Source of the DNA: Loktanella sp. SALINAS62
GTDB lineage: Bacteria > Pseudomonadota > Alphaproteobacteria > Rhodobacterales > Rhodobacteraceae
DNA: 64,000 nucleotides
Direction of reading: 5' to 3'
Assembly (NCBI RefSeq): GCF_018263905.1
Contig: NZ_JAAFZU010000001.1
Span: 112,228 to 176,227 of the forward strand
Below, piece by piece: positions 55,031-63,682 of this stretch (position 1 is the stretch's first letter; the number at the start of each line of letters is the position of its first letter). Made by a program: the position numbers and the translations under genes. Under the pieces are notes generated by a model. It did not search any database and had not been told where the DNA came from. It saw only the letters and a list, made by a program, of their open reading frames with translations.

Positions 55031-56185
55031 TTATTTCACGGAACCGGCCAACAGGCCGCGGACGAGGTAACGTTGCAGGGTGAAAAACACCAAAAGCGGA
55101 ATGGTGATCGACACGAAAGCAGCGGCGGCAAGAATGCCCCAATCGCCGCCGCGCGATCCCAAAAGATCGTCAGCGATCTTGACGGTCATCACCTTTGTTT
55201 CTTCTGAACTGGGCAGGAACACCTTTGCCACCAGCAGATCGTTCCAGGTCCAAAGGAACTGAAAGATGGCAAAGGCGGCCAGCGCCGGGAACGACAGCGG
55301 CAGGATGATTTTCATGAATATCTGAAAATCCGTGCCACCGTCGACGCGTGCGGATTCGATGATGTCGCGCGGCAGGCCGATCATGTAGTTGCGTAAAAGA
55401 TAGACCGCCAGCGGCTGCCCAAAGGCCGCATGCGCCAGCCAGATCCCCAGGAACGACTGCCCGATACCCACCTGGTTGTGCAGCGTCAGCATCGGCACCA
55501 GCGCCAGCTGCAATGGCACCACCAGCAGACCGATGATCGCGGCAATCAGCCATGACCGTCCGGCAAAATCCATCCATGCCAGCGCATAGGCGGCAAAGGC
55601 GGCCATCAGGATCGGAATAATCGTGGTCGGGATCGTCACGGTCAGCGTATTGACGAACGCCTGCCCCATGCCACCCGCACTGAGCACCGTGCGGTAGTTA
55701 TCCAGCGTGAAACTGGGCGGTGTTTTGGCCACGACATAGTATCGCGGTCCACGGTCGCCCGGATCTTCTGGCAGGGTAAAGACGTAGTCGCCGCTTCTTT
55801 CAACGATCAAGGATGCGCCGTCGCCCAGATCGGCAACTTCGCCCGCCGGAAATTCACCCGGCTCGCGTCCCGAATCCCCAAAGGCCGCGATCTTGCCTTC
55901 GCCGTTGGGAAAGCTCGGCGCAATTTCGGGGTCTAGAAACACATTGCCCGTCAGCACGACGCCCCCGTCCCCGGGTGTGACCGATTCCGTGTCGCCCCGC
56001 CCCCGGAACGTCTGTTCCGTGGCCAACGGTGCCAACCACCAGCCAGACGCGGAAATGGCGTCACGGTCGCGGAACGATGACACGAACAGGCCAACGGTCG
56101 GGATCAGCCAGATCAGCACCAGCAGGAACACCGTGATGTTCACAACAATGGAAAGACTGGATTTCTTACCTGCGATATTGTCCAT
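55031..56185 (-). CDS. aglG: Sugar ABC transporter permease (AglG type)
   Basis: This 384-aa MalG-like permease is longer than usual because about 110 residues (about 45-155) form a Gly/Asp/Pro-rich, non-hydrophobic insert between helix 1 and the remaining helices. The insert ends GPRYYVVAKTPPSFTLDNYRTVL. Inner-membrane helices resume at about 170, and the EAA loop for ATPase contact is GLPRDIIESARVDGGTDFQIFMKIILPLSFPALAAFAIFQFLW. Such an insert is a feature of the AglG branch. AGGAGGGA precedes the ATG. Position and size match S. meliloti-type aglG. Confidence 0.92.
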   Translation of the reverse strand: MDNIAGKKSSLSIVVNITVFLLVLIWLIPTVGLFVSSFRDRDAISASGWWLAPLATEQTFRGRGDTESVTPGDGGVVLTGNVFLDPEIAPSFPNGEGKIAAFGDSGREPGEFPAGEVADLGDGASLIVERSGDYVFTLPEDPGDRGPRYYVVAKTPPSFTLDNYRTVLSAGGMGQAFVNTLTVTIPTTIIPILMAAFAAYALAWMDFAGRSWLIAAIIGLLVVPLQLALVPMLTLHNQVGIGQSFLGIWLAHAAFGQPLAVYLLRNYMIGLPRDIIESARVDGGTDFQIFMKIILPLSFPALAAFAIFQFLWTWNDLLVAKVFLPSSEETKVMTVKIADDLLGSRGGDWGILAAAAFVSITIPLLVFFTLQRYLVRGLLAGSVK

Positions 56186-56198
56186 GGTCAGTCCCTCC

Positions 56199-57179
56199 TC
56201 AGCGCATTTCGGCGCGGGCTTGGCGGATGTTCTGTATCATCACCGGGGTAACGATCAGCATGATGACAATCGCTACGGCTGTCGCGCGCCCGTCGTCGCG
56301 GAACATGAATTGCATCATGTAGCTGGGCAGGATCTGCGTGTTGAAATTGCCGCCGGTCATGGCATAGACGATGTCGAATACCTTTAGCACAAGGATCGTC
56401 GTCGTGGTGAACACCACGATGATCGTGTTCGTGACCTGTGGCACCTGTATGCGAAAGAAAATCTGGAATGGGTTCGCCCCGTCGATGATCGCCGCCTCGA
56501 TCGTTTCTTCGGGAATGCCCCGCAGCGCCGCCGACAGGATCACCATGGCGAAACCGGTCTGTACCCAGATCAGGATGACCATCAGGAACAGGTTGTTCCA
56601 GAATGCGATCTGCAACACGTCCAGCGGGCTTGCGCCGAACATATTGACCCGGATGGCATTGATCACACCCAATTCCGGATCAATTGCGTAGACGAATTTC
56701 CAGATCAGCGATGCGCCGACGAAGCTGATCGCCATCGGCATAAAGATAAGGGATTTTGCGATATTGCCCCAGCGCAGCTTATCCGTCAGCTGCGCGATCA
56801 ACAGGCCAAGGAACGTCGACACCGACGGCACCACCAGCGCCCACAGCACATTGTTCCAGAATGCCGTCCGAAATTCGGATGACGCAAACATCGTCGTGTA
56901 GTTGCTGAAGCCCACGAATTCGTCGCCGGAGCGGTTGAACAGTGACCTGATGAACGACCCGATGACCGGATAAACCAGATACAGCGACAGGGCGATGATC
57001 GTGGGCGCCATGAAAAGCCAGGGGCGGATCGTATTGGCGCGGTTGATGTTGCGGGATGCGTTCGGCCCCTTGGCCGGAAACAGCACTTTATCCAGAAAAG
57101 CATTCGACGCGATGAAATAGACGAAAATGCCGCCCACCCCGACTGCGATGGTGATCAGACCCTGAAAGACGGGGTTCAT
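56199..57179 (-). CDS. aglF: Sugar ABC transporter permease (AglF type)
   Basis: This 326-aa MalF-like permease has about eight membrane helices with conserved GFSNYTTMFASSEFRTAFWNNVLWALVVPSVSTFLGLLIAQL and the EAA loop GIPEETIEAAIIDGANPFQIFFRIQVPQVTNTIIVVFTTT. It begins with a strong AGGGAGGAG site and lies 13 nt upstream of aglG; a GC-only hairpin separates it from aglE. Confidence 0.93.
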   Translation of the reverse strand: MNPVFQGLITIAVGVGGIFVYFIASNAFLDKVLFPAKGPNASRNINRANTIRPWLFMAPTIIALSLYLVYPVIGSFIRSLFNRSGDEFVGFSNYTTMFASSEFRTAFWNNVLWALVVPSVSTFLGLLIAQLTDKLRWGNIAKSLIFMPMAISFVGASLIWKFVYAIDPELGVINAIRVNMFGASPLDVLQIAFWNNLFLMVILIWVQTGFAMVILSAALRGIPEETIEAAIIDGANPFQIFFRIQVPQVTNTIIVVFTTTTILVLKVFDIVYAMTGGNFNTQILPSYMMQFMFRDDGRATAVAIVIMLIVTPVMIQNIRQARAEMR

Positions 57180-57229
57180 GCGCTACTCCTCCCTAAGCCG
57201 CAGCATGCCGGGGTTGGCCCGGCTATGGT

Positions 57230-57252
57230 CCGGGCCCCGCAGGGGGGCCCGG
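57230..57252 (-). other. GC-only hairpin between aglE and aglF
   Basis: CCGGGCCCC (57230-57238) pairs perfectly with GGGGCCCGG (57244-57252) around 5 bases; there is no U-run. A strong hairpin here would reduce permease expression or protect the upstream binding-protein mRNA, so that AglE is made in excess. Confidence 0.65.
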
Positions 57253-57271
57253 CAGTATCACAACCGCAGGC

Positions 57272-58630
57272 TTACTGGATTTCGTCCCAGCGGTTCTGGA
57301 TCTGGTCGGCCACGGCCTGCGCATCTGCGCCGGTGGTGTAATCCACCATCCCGGTCCAGAACGCGTTGGTTCCGATTTCACCCGGCATCAGGTCGGATCC
57401 GTCAAAACGGAACGAGGTGGCGGTGGTCAGGATTTCACCCAAGGACCGCTGCACGTCGGACGTATAGATATCCAGGTTCGCATCCTGATGTGGCGACAGG
57501 AACTGGCCCTGCGTCATCATGATTTCATGGGCGATCGGCGTGCCCAGGAATTCAAGGAAACCCTTGGTCACGTCACGATCGTTGGTGACGGACGCCAGAC
57601 CACCTGACCCCAGAACCGGACGGCCAAGGTCGGCTTCGGATTCGAACGGCGGGAAGTAAAAGAATTCGACGTCCGTGCCAGCCTCTACACCTTCGGGAAA
57701 GAAGATCGGGATGAACGATGCCTGCTTGTGCATATAGCAAGCAGGCGGAAAGTCGAACAGGCCGTCAGGGCTGTCGCGGAAATCGGTTGTTGCCGCAGCT
57801 TCGGGTCCGCCATCGACGAAACCTTCGGTCAGGGCGTAGTTGCCATATTGCTCGATCGCGTTGACGACGATCGGATCGTTGAACGGCAGGTCGTTGCTGA
57901 CCCAGCGGTCGTAATCTTCCAGCGACGCGGTGCGCAGCATCATGTCTTCGACCCAGTCGGTCGCGGGCCAGCCTGTTGCGGCACCCGATCCCAGACCGAT
58001 ACACCAAGGCGTGCCGCCGTCTTCGACGATCTGCTGGGACAGCGCCATCAGCTCTTCTTGGGTTTCGGGGATGTCGTAGCCCGCTTCTTCGAACTGCTCG
58101 GGCACGTACCAGACCAGCGACTTGACGTCCGTCCCGAAAAACAGGCCATACACGTCTTCTTCACCTTCGGGCCCGACGAATGTTGCAAGCTGCTTCCAAC
58201 TATCACCAGCCGCATAGTTTTCCGCCATGAACTCGACCATGTCGTCGGGCACAGGCACCAGTGCACCTTGGCTCGCCAGATCCTTGGCCAAACCGGGCTG
58301 GGGGAACAGGGCCACATCCGGCAAACCACCAGCCTGCGACGCGATCACGATGTCCTGCTCGAACGATTCCGAACCGGAATACTCGACATTCGCCCCGGTC
58401 GCGTTTTCAAAATACGCATACAGGTTGCGATAACGCTGCGCGTCGTCGCCTGTCGTAGCACCGGTCACATTCAGCGTTTCGCCGCTATAGTCATGGTTGG
58501 CTGCGAATTCTTCCAGGGCATCCCAGCTGAAATCGCCTTCGCCGATTGGTGCGATCAAGTCCTGCGCCATAGCAGAACCAGCAACGGAAAGTAGCGCGAT
58601 CACGCTCACGCCAGTCAGTTTGCGGGTCAT
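57272..58630 (-). CDS. aglE: Sugar ABC transporter substrate-binding protein (AglE type)
   Basis: This 452-aa periplasmic solute-binding protein (family 1) has a signal peptide cut after AMAQ (residue 22). The mature protein has the domain pattern of alpha-glucoside binding proteins: TLNVTGATTGDDAQRYRNLYAYFENATGANVEYSGSESFEQDIV, GLPDVALFPQPGLAKDLASQGALVP, a DVKSLVWYVPEQFEEAG block and TPWCIGLGSGAATGWPATDWVEDMMLR. GGGAGGA lies just before the ATG at 58630; a longer frame to 58687 is rejected. It is the first gene of the transport operon, right after the LacI operator. Confidence 0.93.
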   Translation of the reverse strand: MTRKLTGVSVIALLSVAGSAMAQDLIAPIGEGDFSWDALEEFAANHDYSGETLNVTGATTGDDAQRYRNLYAYFENATGANVEYSGSESFEQDIVIASQAGGLPDVALFPQPGLAKDLASQGALVPVPDDMVEFMAENYAAGDSWKQLATFVGPEGEEDVYGLFFGTDVKSLVWYVPEQFEEAGYDIPETQEELMALSQQIVEDGGTPWCIGLGSGAATGWPATDWVEDMMLRTASLEDYDRWVSNDLPFNDPIVVNAIEQYGNYALTEGFVDGGPEAAATTDFRDSPDGLFDFPPACYMHKQASFIPIFFPEGVEAGTDVEFFYFPPFESEADLGRPVLGSGGLASVTNDRDVTKGFLEFLGTPIAHEIMMTQGQFLSPHQDANLDIYTSDVQRSLGEILTTATSFRFDGSDLMPGEIGTNAFWTGMVDYTTGADAQAVADQIQNRWDEIQ

Positions 58631-58661
58631 GTGTATCCTCCCAGATAAAGTTTTCGTCGTT

Positions 58662-58677
58662 TCCGAAACGTTTCGGA
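58662..58677. promoter_or_regulatory. LacI-family operator upstream of aglE
   Basis: TCCGAAACGTTTCGGA is a perfect 16-bp palindrome with a central CG, the usual form for LacI/GalR-type operators. It lies 32 bp before the aglE start and 26 bp after the stop of the LacI gene. A possible -35 (TTGACG, 58706-58701 on minus) precedes it, with poor -10 candidates at about 58683-58677 beside the palindrome; bound regulator would block initiation. The link to AglR is by position and symmetry. Confidence 0.8.
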
Positions 58678-58702
58678 TTAAGGGCAAATTCTTGTTTTGA
58701 CG

Positions 58703-59725
58703 TCAATCAGAATTTGACTTCGCTGAACCACCTATCTGAAATCCTAGCGGCAAAATGCGGTGCTTCAAGCCTTCTTTTTCGGGTTCAATCATCGTTTGCA
58801 GCGTGTCAGCAACGCTGACCCATGCCTGCGAAAGCGGGGCAAATGTGCCGCCGATGGGCGGATCGAACGTGTCTGTGGCGAACAGTTCCAGATCATCATC
58901 GTGAGCCAATACAGACAGGTCACACGGGATCTGCAGGCCGTGCATCGCCGCCGCCCGATAGACGCCACGCGCCAACAGCGTATTGCCTGCGATGATTGCT
59001 GTCGGGCGTTGCTTTGACGATAACAACGTACTTGCCGCGCGTTGTCCTTCGGGGGCGATCATCGGCAGGCCAACCACCCGCGCCATCCCAGCGTCAAGCC
59101 CGTGGTCGGCGTAGGCGCGCTTTAGTCCGCGGACCCGTTCACGCGAAAAAAAAGTATTGTCACCTGCCGTCAGGAAAGCGATTCGACGGTGTCCTAACCG
59201 CAGCAGATGGTCGGTCATACGCCGTCCCACCTCGAAATTGTCGATATCTACGTGCACATGGGCCTGATCAGGGTCGCGCCCATGCACCACGAACGCAGCG
59301 CCCATCCGCGTCAGGGCCGCAATCCGGGGGTCGGATTTCTGCGGGCTGATGACAATGAAACCGTCGATCCCACCGGCCAGAAACAAATCTTCGTGCAGGC
59401 GCACCGTGTCTTCGTCGGGTTGCGCCACATGCAGCACGAACCGCAGACCGATACGCGAAAATTCCGCCGACAGACCCATGACGATTTCCAGCAGATGAGC
59501 GCTGGCTTCTGGCGTGCGAGTGCCGGACACGACCATCGCCACGATGCCGGACCGTCCCGTTTTCAGCCCGCGTGCCACGGCATTGGGGCGATAGCCCAAT
59601 CGGTCCGCCGCCGCGCGCACCCGTTTGCGGGTCTGCGCGTTCACGTCCGCATGCCCCCCCAGCGCCCGGCTGACCTGTGTCACCGAAAGCCCCAGATCGC
59701 GCGATATGTCCTTGAGCGTCACCAT
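58703..59725 (-). CDS. aglR: LacI family transcriptional regulator (AglR type)
   Basis: This 340-aa repressor has an N-terminal helix-turn-helix (VTLKDISRDLGLSVTQVSRALGGHADVNAQTRKRVRAAADRLGYRPNAVARGLKTGR) and a periplasmic-binding-type effector domain (about 60-330). The hinge and first effector segment GIVAMVVSGTRTPEASAHLLEIVMGLSAEF and the later RRIAFLTAGDNTFFSRERVRGLKRAYADHG are normal for the family. It is encoded upstream of aglE on the same strand, with the palindrome between them. The effector is probably the transported sugar or a derivative. Confidence 0.92.
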   Translation of the reverse strand: MVTLKDISRDLGLSVTQVSRALGGHADVNAQTRKRVRAAADRLGYRPNAVARGLKTGRSGIVAMVVSGTRTPEASAHLLEIVMGLSAEFSRIGLRFVLHVAQPDEDTVRLHEDLFLAGGIDGFIVISPQKSDPRIAALTRMGAAFVVHGRDPDQAHVHVDIDNFEVGRRMTDHLLRLGHRRIAFLTAGDNTFFSRERVRGLKRAYADHGLDAGMARVVGLPMIAPEGQRAASTLLSSKQRPTAIIAGNTLLARGVYRAAAMHGLQIPCDLSVLAHDDDLELFATDTFDPPIGGTFAPLSQAWVSVADTLQTMIEPEKEGLKHRILPLGFQIGGSAKSNSD

Positions 59726-59850
59726 GCCGCATCATTCCTGCCGTGCGTCCGCGTTGCAAGACGATTGCGGCACCATTGCACGCTGTCGGCAAAGGCCGCC
59801 CCAATCGAATGACACTTGCCGGACCAGATACAAGAACATAAGAAGAACAT

Positions 59851-61083
59851 ATGACCATGTCTCTTGATCGCAAACTCGCTATCCTGTCCGACGCGGCGCG
59901 CTATGATGCGTCATGCGCGTCGTCCGGCACGACACGCCGTGACAGCCGCGACGGCAAGGGGCTGGGCAGCACCGAAGGGTCCGGCATCTGCCATGCCTAC
60001 GCCCCCGATGGCCGCTGTATCAGCCTGCTGAAAATCCTGATGACGAATTTCTGCATCTACGATTGCGCCTATTGCGTGAACCGCGTGTCATCCAACGTGC
60101 CGCGCGCACGGTTCAGCGTCGACGAAGTGGTGCAGCTGACGCTGGAATTCTACCGCCGGAATTATATTGAAGGGTTGTTTTTATCCTCTGGCGTGGTCCG
60201 TAATTCGGATGAGACGATGGGCGACATGGTCCGGATCGCGCAGCGTTTGCGGGAAGAAGAACATTTTCGCGGGTACATTCACCTGAAAACGATTCCCGAC
60301 GCGTCGCCTGACCTGATTGCACAGGCCGGGCTGCACGCCGACCGTCTGTCGATCAACGTCGAACTGCCCACCGACCGCGCCGTTCAGGCCTTTGCGCCCG
60401 AAAAGAACCCGGTGACGATCCGCGCGGCGATGGGCAACGTGAAAACCCACCGCGCCGCATCCAAGGACCGCAGCCGCACCGGAAAACGCCCGCCGAAATT
60501 CGCCCCGGCTGGACAGTCAACACAGATGATCGTGGGGGCGGACGGGGCCACCGACGCCACGATCCTGACGCGGTCCACCGGGCTGTACGCTGATTACAAT
60601 CTGCGCCGGGTCTATTATTCAGCCTTTTCCCCGATCCCCGATTCCACCGCCAAACTGCCGCTGATCAAACCGCCCTTGATGCGCGAACACCGGCTGTATC
60701 AGGCCGATTGGCTGATGCGGTTTTACGGCTTCAACGTCGATGAAATCACATCGACCGCACAAGACGGTAATCTGGACCTCGCCATTGATCCCAAATTGGC
60801 TTGGGCGCTGGCCAACCGCGACCATTTTCCGCTGGACGTGAATCGCGCCAGCCGGGAACTGCTGCTGCGCGTGCCCGGTTTCGGGACCAAGTCGGTAGGC
60901 CGCATTCTGACCACACGGCGACACCGCACGCTGCGCTACGACGATCTGCTGCGACTGGGTGCGTCCATGAAAAAGGCGCAGGCCTTTATCACTTGCGCCG
61001 ACTGGACCCCCGGCGCACTGACCGACAGCGAAGGTCTGCGCGCCCGTTTCGCGCCGCCACCGGAACAGCTAAGTCTGTTCTGA
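59851..61083 (+). CDS. Putative DNA modification/repair radical SAM protein
   Basis: This 410-aa protein has the iron-sulfur cluster motif CxxxCxxC at C68, C72 and C75 (FCIYDCAYC) and radical-SAM core features (GLFLSSGVV, YIHLKTIPDASPDLIAQAGLHADRLSINVELPT). The C-terminus has a helix-hairpin-helix, LLLRVPGFGTKSVGRILTTRRHRTL, which suggests DNA contact. Proteins of this type carry the name putative DNA modification/repair radical SAM protein, but no reaction is established. Its stop overlaps the next start (TGATG), so it is coupled to the UdgX fusion gene. Confidence 0.92.
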   Translation: MTMSLDRKLAILSDAARYDASCASSGTTRRDSRDGKGLGSTEGSGICHAYAPDGRCISLLKILMTNFCIYDCAYCVNRVSSNVPRARFSVDEVVQLTLEFYRRNYIEGLFLSSGVVRNSDETMGDMVRIAQRLREEEHFRGYIHLKTIPDASPDLIAQAGLHADRLSINVELPTDRAVQAFAPEKNPVTIRAAMGNVKTHRAASKDRSRTGKRPPKFAPAGQSTQMIVGADGATDATILTRSTGLYADYNLRRVYYSAFSPIPDSTAKLPLIKPPLMREHRLYQADWLMRFYGFNVDEITSTAQDGNLDLAIDPKLAWALANRDHFPLDVNRASRELLLRVPGFGTKSVGRILTTRRHRTLRYDDLLRLGASMKKAQAFITCADWTPGALTDSEGLRARFAPPPEQLSLF

Positions 61084-62495
61084 TGCTGACCGTACCGCTG
61101 CCCCGCATCGGCACATGGGACGCGTGGCGCGACGCGGCGCGCGCCTGCATCGCCGCGCGCATCCCGCCAGAAGACATCTTGTGGAACTATGACGATGGCG
61201 CGGGTGAATTGTTCGCCACCGCCCTGCCCCCGCCCATTGTGCGCGGCACGGTCAAGGTGCCTGCCGATTTCGTGGACATGGCCCGTTGGGTTGTCTGGCA
61301 CAGCGATCCGCAACGGTTTGCGCGGCTTTACGCGATGCTGTGGCGGTTGCGGCTGGACAAGGGCGTCATGGCCGACCGCGCCGATCCCGATCTGGCAAAG
61401 CTGCGCCAATTGGAAAAGGCCGTTCACCGGTGCAAGCACAAGATGCGCGCTTTTGTGCGGTTCCGCGACCTGCGCACTGGCGGTCCGCGCCGCAGTTTCG
61501 CGGCGTGGTTTGAACCGACGCACCACACGCTTGAACCCAATGCACCGTTCTTTGCCCGCCGTTTCGCGGACATGGACTGGATGATCGTCACCCCCGACGT
61601 GACCGCTGATTTCAAGGACGGCACGCTGACATTTCATCCCGGTCAGACCAAACCGGACCTGCCCGACGACGCAACAGAAGAATTGTGGGGCACCTATTTC
61701 AAAAACATCTTCAATCCCGCCCGGTTGAAGGTCAAAGCAATGACATCGGAAATGCCACGCAAATACTGGAAAAACATGCCAGAAGCGCAGCACATCCCCG
61801 ACATGATCGCCAATGCCGAAGCGCGCGTGCGCGACATGGCGATGGCCGCCCCCACACTGGCCCCCGCACGTGTGGCCCGTATTCGTGAACAGCTGCAGGA
61901 CACGCCGCAGCCCGCATCATGGAACCTGCTGACCGCAGGATTACACGATTGCACCCGCTGCCCCCTGCACGGCCCCGCCACGCAGGTCGTGCCCGGCACC
62001 GGACCGCAAAACGCCCCCCTGATGATCGTAGGCGAACAGCCCGGCGACGCCGAAGATCTGGCAGGCATGCCGTTTGTCGGTCCCGCCGGGCAATTATTCG
62101 ACCAACTGGCGCAACAGGCCGGATTGGACCGGCGTCAGGCCTACGTGACCAACGCGGTCAAGCATTTCAAATACGAACAACGCGGCAAACGGCGCATCCA
62201 CCAGAACCCCGATACCCCGGAAATTGAACATTGCCGGTTCTGGGTCGAAACCGAAATTAGGCTGGTGAAACCGCGCCTGATCCTTGCAATGGGCGGCACC
62301 GCCGCCGAAAGCCTGACAGGCAGTCGCAAGGATCTGTTGAAACGGCGCGGCAAGGTCGAAGACACGCCACACGGCCCCGTCTTCCTAACCGTGCATCCGT
62401 CCTATCTGCTGCGCCTACCCAGCCATCTTAAACCCGATGCGCAGGATGCATTCGTCAATGACCTGCGCGCCGTGGTGGCCAAATTGGCGGCCTGA
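61083..62495 (+). CDS. TIGR03915-UdgX fusion: uracil-DNA binding protein with DNA-repair domain
   Basis: This 470-aa two-domain protein has the TIGR03915 putative DNA-repair domain at about 1-245 (FARLYAMLWRLRLDKGVMADRADPDLAKLRQLEKAVHRCKHKMRAFVRFRDL). The UdgX uracil-DNA-glycosylase superfamily domain covers about 270-470: CTRCPLHGPATQVVPGTGPQNAPLMIVGEQPGDAEDLAGMPFVGPAGQLFDQ, NAVKHFKYEQRGKRRIHQNPDTPEIEHC and VHPSYLLR. The KRRIH motif (about 369-373) holds the histidine that in UdgX proteins bonds covalently to DNA at the uracil site. Cysteines for a 4Fe-4S cluster are in CTRCPL. The start overlaps the radical-SAM stop; a frame running back to 60801 is a shadow. Confidence 0.94.
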   Translation: MLTVPLPRIGTWDAWRDAARACIAARIPPEDILWNYDDGAGELFATALPPPIVRGTVKVPADFVDMARWVVWHSDPQRFARLYAMLWRLRLDKGVMADRADPDLAKLRQLEKAVHRCKHKMRAFVRFRDLRTGGPRRSFAAWFEPTHHTLEPNAPFFARRFADMDWMIVTPDVTADFKDGTLTFHPGQTKPDLPDDATEELWGTYFKNIFNPARLKVKAMTSEMPRKYWKNMPEAQHIPDMIANAEARVRDMAMAAPTLAPARVARIREQLQDTPQPASWNLLTAGLHDCTRCPLHGPATQVVPGTGPQNAPLMIVGEQPGDAEDLAGMPFVGPAGQLFDQLAQQAGLDRRQAYVTNAVKHFKYEQRGKRRIHQNPDTPEIEHCRFWVETEIRLVKPRLILAMGGTAAESLTGSRKDLLKRRGKVEDTPHGPVFLTVHPSYLLRLPSHLKPDAQDAFVNDLRAVVAKLAA

Positions 62496-62508
62496 CTCGC
62501 AGCTGTGG

Positions 62509-63606
62509 TCAGGTGTTGAACAAAAAGTGCAACACGTCGCCGTCCTTGACGATATAGGATTTGCCTTCAGCGCGCATTTTGCCCGCTTCCTTGGCAGGCT
62601 GTTCACCGCCCAGAGCCACGAAATCATCGTACCCGATAGTTTCCGCGCGAATGAAACCACGTTCGAAATCACCATGGATCACACCCGCGGCCTTGGGCGC
62701 GCTGGTGCCTTCGGAAATTGTCCAGGCGCGGGCTTCTTTCGGACCAACGGTGAAATAGGTCTGCAGGTGCAACAGGGCGTATCCCGCGCGGATCAGGCGA
62801 TCCAGACCCGGTTCGTCCAGACCCATTTCGCCCAGAAACATCTCTGCCTCCTCAGCGTCCAGTTGGCTGATCTCTTCTTCGATCCGGGCGGAAATCACGA
62901 CATGCGCATTGCCCTCTGCCGCCGCCATTTCGGCCACGCGGGCCGACTGGCTGTTACCTGCACCGGCGCTGTCTTCTTCGACGTTGCAGACATACAGAAC
63001 CGGCTTCGTCGTCAGCAATTGCAGCATCCGCCAGGCCTTGGCATCGTCGGCGTCCACATCGACAGTGCGGGCGGGTTTGCCGTCTTCGATTGCGGCCTGC
63101 GCGACCTTCAGCAGGCGTTCCTGCTGCACCGCTTCCTTGTCACCACCGCGCACCTTGCGTGTCAGACCGGCCAGACGCTTTTCGATGCTTTCCAGATCGG
63201 CCAACATCAGTTCGGTTTCGATGACTTGCGCGTCCTCGACCGGATCGACCCGGCCTTCGACATGGGTGATGTCGTCGTCTTCGAAGCAGCGCAGCACGTG
63301 GGCGATGGCGTCGCATTCGCGGATGTTGGCCAGAAACTGGTTGCCCAGCCCCTCGCCCTTGCTGGCACCTTTGACCAGACCCGCAATATCGACAAAGGTC
63401 ATGCGCGTGGGGATAATCTGTTTGGACCCCGCAATCGCGGCCAACCTGTCCAGGCGTGCATCGGGCACCGCGACATCACCGACATTCGGTTCTATGGTGC
63501 AAAACGGAAAATTCGCGGCCTGCGCCGCCGCCGTGCGCGTCAGCGCATTGAACAGGGTCGATTTGCCGACGTTCGGCAACCCGACAATCCCCATCTTGAA
63601 ACCCAT
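62509..63606 (-). CDS. ychF: Redox-regulated ATPase/GTPase YchF (OLA1 type)
   Basis: This 365-aa Obg-related P-loop protein is involved in translation and stress and prefers ATP. G1 is MGIVGLPNVGKSTLFNALT (about residues 5-23), G3 VDIAGLVKGASKGEGLGNQFL, G4-like NVEE region (YVCNVEEDSA), then the coiled-coil region and the TGS-like C-terminus (AWTISEGTSAPKAAGVIHGDFERGFIRAETIGYDDFVALGG). AAAGGAG lies 7 nt before the ATG. It converges with the UdgX fusion gene 13 bp away. Confidence 0.97.
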   Translation of the reverse strand: MGFKMGIVGLPNVGKSTLFNALTRTAAAQAANFPFCTIEPNVGDVAVPDARLDRLAAIAGSKQIIPTRMTFVDIAGLVKGASKGEGLGNQFLANIRECDAIAHVLRCFEDDDITHVEGRVDPVEDAQVIETELMLADLESIEKRLAGLTRKVRGGDKEAVQQERLLKVAQAAIEDGKPARTVDVDADDAKAWRMLQLLTTKPVLYVCNVEEDSAGAGNSQSARVAEMAAAEGNAHVVISARIEEEISQLDAEEAEMFLGEMGLDEPGLDRLIRAGYALLHLQTYFTVGPKEARAWTISEGTSAPKAAGVIHGDFERGFIRAETIGYDDFVALGGEQPAKEAGKMRAEGKSYIVKDGDVLHFLFNT

Positions 63607-63682
63607 GACGCCGCTCCTTTGAAATCCCGTTCGCGCGTTTAGTCCTGCGCGCCAGCAGACTCAAGGGGCCAGACCCAAGCGG

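Noticed and set aside
60801-61082. Upstream extension of the UdgX fusion frame back to 60801
   Set aside because: It overlaps the end of the radical-SAM gene in another frame; the TGATG junction at 61083 gives the natural start and a family-like N-terminus.
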